NCBI GenBank assembly: GCA_963714255.1
Contig: CAVQNU010000033.1
Span: 1 to 64,000 of the forward strand
From: Rhodovastum sp963714255
GTDB taxonomy: Bacteria; Pseudomonadota; Alphaproteobacteria; Acetobacterales; Acetobacteraceae
Direction: 5' to 3'
DNA: 64,000 nt
Translations under genes and position numbers: made by a program
Shown here: positions 61,103-64,000 of the stretch, piece after piece
How the letters are laid out: each line of letters opens with the position of its first letter
Position numbering within the stretch: the first letter of the stretch is position 1
Notes under the pieces: generated by a model
Databases searched by the model: none
What the model saw: only the letters and a program-made list of their open reading frames with translations
Told to the model about the DNA's origin: nothing

Positions 61103-61819
61103 ATGGAATGTCTTTCCCGTGCCCATCCGTTCCGGGCCGCCGCCGTGGCCCTGCTCGCGGCCCTGAGCGGCTGTGCGTCAGCAAATTCGCCCGGCATGAA
61201 CGTCAGCGACGACACCAGGCAACGGCTCGCCGAGGCGCTGCAGGCGTCCGGCGATTCGGCGAACGCCGCGGCGATCCTGCAAGGCCAGCCGCTGCGCCGG
61301 ACGGCCCAGGCTGCGGACCAGTCCGCCGATCTGCTGACCCAGGCCACCGCGCATGTCGCGGCCGGGCAGGTGGACCAGGGCATGACCGAGGCCAAGGCGG
61401 CGCTGGCCGCGCGCGGCGACGACCTGGCATTCGCCCTCGAGGTGGGCCGCCTGGCGATGAAGTCGGGCCGGCTGGCCGATGCCGGTGATGTCTACCAGCA
61501 GATCCTGTGGCGCCATCCCGACAGCGTCGAAGCGCTGAACGGCAAGGGCGTGGTGCTGGCGCAGCAGGGCGACCTGACCGGCGCTGCCGACCTGCTCCGC
61601 CAGGCGCTCGCGCATCACCCGCAGGACGTGCCAACCCGCAACAACCTGGCCTTGGTCATGGCCCTGAGCGGCGAGACCGATGTGGCGCTGTCCATGCTGC
61701 AGGATCTCGACCGGACGGATGGCTCCCCGCAGGTCAAGGCCACGCTTGCGCTGACCCGCGAGCGATTGCGGCTGAGCGGCGCCGCCCAGGCGGCTGCGGT
61801 TCCGCAACCGCCGCAATAG
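61103..61819 (+). CDS. tadD: TadD-like TPR lipoprotein
   Basis: Outer-membrane lipoprotein with tetratricopeptide repeats, 238 aa. Signal peptide with lipobox LSGC (Cys about residue 23), then TPR units from about 60 to 225: QATAHVAAGQVDQGMTEAKAAL, DAGDVYQQILWRHPDSVEALNGKG and AADLLRQALAHHPQDVPTRNNLAL. TadD proteins assist assembly of the Flp pilus secretin. The tad genes follow on the same strand 640 bases away, which supports the call. Confidence 0.85.
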   Translation: MECLSRAHPFRAAAVALLAALSGCASANSPGMNVSDDTRQRLAEALQASGDSANAAAILQGQPLRRTAQAADQSADLLTQATAHVAAGQVDQGMTEAKAALAARGDDLAFALEVGRLAMKSGRLADAGDVYQQILWRHPDSVEALNGKGVVLAQQGDLTGAADLLRQALAHHPQDVPTRNNLALVMALSGETDVALSMLQDLDRTDGSPQVKATLALTRERLRLSGAAQAAAVPQPPQ

Positions 61820-62303
61820 GCCGGCCGGTCCGCGGGCTGCCTGAAGGCATGGGCGGCCTCTGCCCGACCGCAATCCGGACGTTGCGGGCAAGACTATGAT
61901 GGCCTTGACATGATAACGTTTTGTTTACGTGGCGATGCGAGAAACAACTCCTGGGAGTACCGATGTGCGTGGTACCAGGCGGCGGTACTGTGCCGGGGTT
62001 CCTCGCCCGGGCGGCGCCACCAGCACGGGCTGGCGGCAAGGAACGGGAGTGAGCATTAAAAGAAGCGTCGCGTCTATTTTTGAGATGTTTTCTCGTTTTG
62101 TGGGGCGAGGCCTGGCCGGCCGTGCGGGACACCACCATTCCACACGTGACCCGGCATGAAACGGCCGCTCAACCACGCAACCGGCCGCCGGGATTGGAAA
62201 ACCGACTCCTGCGATTGCGCCGTTGGCGTGTGGACCGGACCGGCTTCATGGCGTCAGACGAGAAAATCCGCGCAGTCAGTCAACCGAGCGTTAAACTTTT
62301 CCC
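61820..62303. other. Long intergenic region before flp
   Basis: No gene recognised. It contains TTGACATGATAACG at 61905-61918 and several T-rich tracts (about 62075-62100, TTTTTGAGATGTTTTCTCG). Composition is less GC-rich than the neighbours, fitting a regulatory region. Confidence 0.45.
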
Positions 62304-62332
62304 TTGACGTTCGAGAGAAAATTCTTTTAATA
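62304..62332 (+). promoter_or_regulatory. Putative promoter of flp
   Basis: TTGACG (62304-62309), 17-base spacer, TTAATA (62327-62332). The leader to the flp start would be about 120 bases. Confidence 0.55.
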
Positions 62333-62459
62333 GACACGTCGTCGGGCAGGCGAGACCGTTACGCCCACCAACGAGCCGGTCTTCCTTATCCACAACAGAC
62401 GGGTGGCGTCGCGGCCCCGGTGCGCAATGTCCAACCCAACACCAGAAGGTGCGCTGAAC

Positions 62460-62633
62460 ATGCTGACCACTCTGTCCTACCTGATGCTCCGCCTCAAGAA
62501 CGATCGTCGCGGCGTCACCGCACTGGAGTATGGGCTGATCGCGGCACTGATCGCCGTCGTGATCATCGCCGCCGTCACGGCAGTCGGCACCGGCCTGTCC
62601 AACACCTTCAACACGATCGCCAAGGAACTGTAA
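62460..62633 (+). CDS. flp: Flp/Fap-type pilin
   Basis: Type IVb pilin subunit, 57 aa. Short leader ending RRG, cleaved before VTALEYGLIAALIAVVIIAA; Glu at position 5 and Tyr at 6 of the mature protein are the conserved Flp signature. One hydrophobic helix, then GTGLSNTFNTIAKEL. ATG 62460 has AGAAGG ten bases upstream; longer frames have no support. It is processed by the peptidase encoded just downstream. Confidence 0.95.
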   Translation: MLTTLSYLMLRLKNDRRGVTALEYGLIAALIAVVIIAAVTAVGTGLSNTFNTIAKEL

Positions 62634-62648
62634 CTCCGTCGCTCCGGC

Positions 62649-62706
62649 GGCATGATGGCGTGAACAGTGCGGCGGGCGTGCTGTGCGCACGCTTTGCCAT
62701 CATGCC
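62649..62706 (+). promoter_or_regulatory. Long stem-loop between flp and cpaA
   Basis: Perfect 11-base arms GGCATGATGGC (62649-62659) / GCCATCATGCC (62696-62706) with an inner GCGTGC/GCGCAC stem. It probably ends part of transcription or protects the pilin message, giving more pilin than peptidase. No T-run. Confidence 0.65.
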
Positions 62707-62735
62707 TCGTCGTCCGGTCTGAGGCTGACAGCAAA

Positions 62736-63245
62736 ATGGCAGACCTCGTTTCGCACGGTTTGATTTTGTCCGGCGTCGGGCTGCTGCTTGCCGCCGCATT
62801 GCATGACGCCGTCGCCCGGACCATACCGAACTGGATTGCCGCCTGTGTCGCCCTCACCGGCGTGGTCTTGCGGCTGCAAGACGGCAAAATGATCGCCGGA
62901 GCGGGCGTTGCCGCCCTGTTGCTGATCATTTTGGGCGCACTATGGCTGCGCGGCTTCATCGGCGGCGGGGACGTGAAACTCATTCCCGCCGCCGCACTTC
63001 TTCTCCCGCCGTCCAGCGTTCCCGCCTTCGTTCTGTCCATGGCTATCGCGGGCGGCGCATTGGCGCTAATATATCTCTTGCTGCCTTATCTCGTGCGGCG
63101 TCCGCGCCCCGGACCGCGCTGCGGTCTTCTGGCCCGCGCGCTCAAGGCCGAGGCGTGGCGTGTGCACCGGCGCGGGCCGCTGCCTTACGCCGTCGCGATC
63201 GCCGGTGGCGCGCTTCCAATTCTCGTTACAACTTTATCCGGGTAG
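62736..63245 (+). CDS. cpaA: Prepilin peptidase (CpaA/TadV)
   Basis: Membrane aspartyl protease that cleaves Flp prepilin, 169 aa, about five spans. First catalytic Asp in AALHDAVARTIPN (about residue 24), second in FIGGGDVKLIPA (about 75-86). No N-methylation domain, as usual for TadV. ATG 62736. Confidence 0.92.
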   Translation: MADLVSHGLILSGVGLLLAAALHDAVARTIPNWIAACVALTGVVLRLQDGKMIAGAGVAALLLIILGALWLRGFIGGGDVKLIPAAALLLPPSSVPAFVLSMAIAGGALALIYLLLPYLVRRPRPGPRCGLLARALKAEAWRVHRRGPLPYAVAIAGGALPILVTTLSG

Positions 63246-63251
63246 GTCGTC

Positions 63252-64000
63252 ATGTTCCTCCGCGTCATGGCCGTACTGCTTGGTCTCGTGGGCCTTTGCG
63301 GCATCGCCATTGCCCTGATCGCATCCCAGAGGCCCGCGCCGGTGCAAGAGGTTGTTGCCCCGCCGCCACCGCCGCCGCCGGCTCCCAAAGCGCATATTCT
63401 GGTCGCCTCGCGGGCCCTGCGCGCCGGCAACCTGCTGGTGATGGAAGATGTCACCTCGGCGGATGTCGATGCCAGGCAATCCCCGCCCGGCAGCTATCCG
63501 GACAGCATCACGGCCCGCACCGGCCTGCGCGGCGCCATGATCCGCCGCAGTCTTGCCCCCAACGAGCCGATCGTGGCCGGTGACGTGCTCGCCCCGGGCG
63601 ACCGCGGGTTCCTCGCCGCCGTGCTCGGCACCGGCATGCGCGCCGTCACGGTCGGCGTCGATTCGGTCAGCGGCACCGCCGGACTGATCTGGCCAGGCGA
63701 CCGGGTCGACCTGTTGCTCACCCAGTCGATGGACGACAAAGACCAGCCGGCCGACCGCCGCATTTCCGGCGAAACGGTGATGACCAATCTGCGGGTGATC
63801 GCGGTCGATCAGCAACTCGTCCAGGGCGGCCAGGGCACGCAGGCCAATCCCGGGGCCGCCGGCAACTCCAACCGGACTGTCACCCTCGAAGCGAGCTCCT
63901 ACGACGCCGCCCGCATCGCCATCGCCTCCCGTCTCGGCCGGCTTGCCCTGGTTGTGCGCTCGGCGGCCGACGACCAGCCCGCGGCGGACAGCGACGTTGC
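63252..64000 (+). CDS. cpaB: Flp pilus assembly protein CpaB/RcpC (partial)
   Basis: Begins ATG 63252 (MFLRVMAVLLGLVGLCG) and runs off the window end in frame, 249 codons seen. An N-terminal membrane helix, a Pro-rich linker (APPPPPPPAP, about 35-46), then a SAF/antifreeze-like domain with ILVASRALRAGNLLVMEDV and GAMIRRSLAPNEPIV, and the RcpC part GMRAVTVGVDSVSGTAGLIWPGDRVDLLL. Six bases after cpaA. The stop lies outside. Confidence 0.93.
   Translation, partial: MFLRVMAVLLGLVGLCGIAIALIASQRPAPVQEVVAPPPPPPPAPKAHILVASRALRAGNLLVMEDVTSADVDARQSPPGSYPDSITARTGLRGAMIRRSLAPNEPIVAGDVLAPGDRGFLAAVLGTGMRAVTVGVDSVSGTAGLIWPGDRVDLLLTQSMDDKDQPADRRISGETVMTNLRVIAVDQQLVQGGQGTQANPGAAGNSNRTVTLEASSYDAARIAIASRLGRLALVVRSAADDQPAADSDV

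Noticed and set aside
61905..61933. Promoter with TTGACA at 61905
   Set aside because: No acceptable -10 box at 16-18 bases, and a better promoter lies closer to flp at 62304.
1..64000. CRISPR array
   Set aside because: The repeated units are dispersed and palindromic at various sizes with genes between them; there is no regular repeat-spacer pattern and no cas gene.
1..64000. tRNA or rRNA genes
   Set aside because: I looked for T-arm-like GTTCGAnTC and for rRNA signatures in the gaps and found none convincing.

Overview
The window is dense, very GC-rich bacterial chromosome with about 55 protein genes, short spacers and many four-base start/stop overlaps. It most resembles an alphaproteobacterium of the Rhodospirillales/Acetobacteraceae type. 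The indicators are homospermidine synthase beside an ornithine-type decarboxylase, carotenoid genes of the crtY/crtZ type, the aerobic benzoyl-CoA (box) route, a Tad/Flp pilus locus and a Caulobacter-like promoter (TTGACA, 17 bp, TGCTAC). The family assignment is inference; no rRNA or tRNA gene is present to confirm it.

Layout. 1-9.2 kb: a branched-chain-amino-acid-type ABC importer (livKHMGF) on the minus strand downstream of boxB, boxC and an alpha/beta hydrolase, with a small cytochrome c between them on the other strand. This looks like a benzoate or aromatic-acid uptake and degradation block. 9.4-15.9 kb: an enolase-superfamily enzyme, a MoxR/VWA pair, a ComEA-like HhH protein, a frameshifted 2-hydroxyacid dehydrogenase and an RMND1/DUF155-like membrane protein. 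16-20 kb: polyamine synthesis (homospermidine synthase and a frameshifted Orn/Lys/Arg decarboxylase). 20-28 kb: MFS exporter, SDR, a possible 23-codon mini-gene, a GST remnant, panB, a lone receiver protein, a copper-chaperone-like protein, uppP and a TMEM43-like membrane pair. 28-35 kb: crtZ/crtY, cysE, a frameshifted HU gene, murQ-nagA and an aldehyde dehydrogenase. 35.7-41.1 kb: the phosphate regulon pstSCAB-phoU-phoB. 41.1-46.7 kb: sulfate uptake (sulfate-binding protein, cysTWA), an Rrf2 regulator and cysK. 46.7-50.2 kb: fatty acid synthesis (fabD, fabG, acpP, fabF). 50.7-57.8 kb: rpsF-rpsR-rplI, a cyclopropane synthase, dnaB, alr and mlaE-mlaF. 58-60.7 kb: a frameshifted methyltransferase and a GT87-like membrane protein. 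61-64 kb: the start of a Tad pilus locus (tadD, flp, cpaA, cpaB), cut by the window edge.

The most unusual feature is a family of about 18 intergenic elements. All share a short hairpin module (CCAGGGC/GCCCTGG), often joined to a second hairpin module. Six copies are built into composite, nearly completely self-complementary palindromes of about 175-220 bp. One has a 74-bp core that is a perfect palindrome with no spacer, and the arms of different copies change in a compensating way. Most copies abut stop codons exactly; two lie between divergent genes.

Four genes carry what look like single-base frameshifts (2-hydroxyacid dehydrogenase, decarboxylase, HU, methyltransferase). The flanking reading frames are otherwise intact, so sequence error or very recent decay are both possible.
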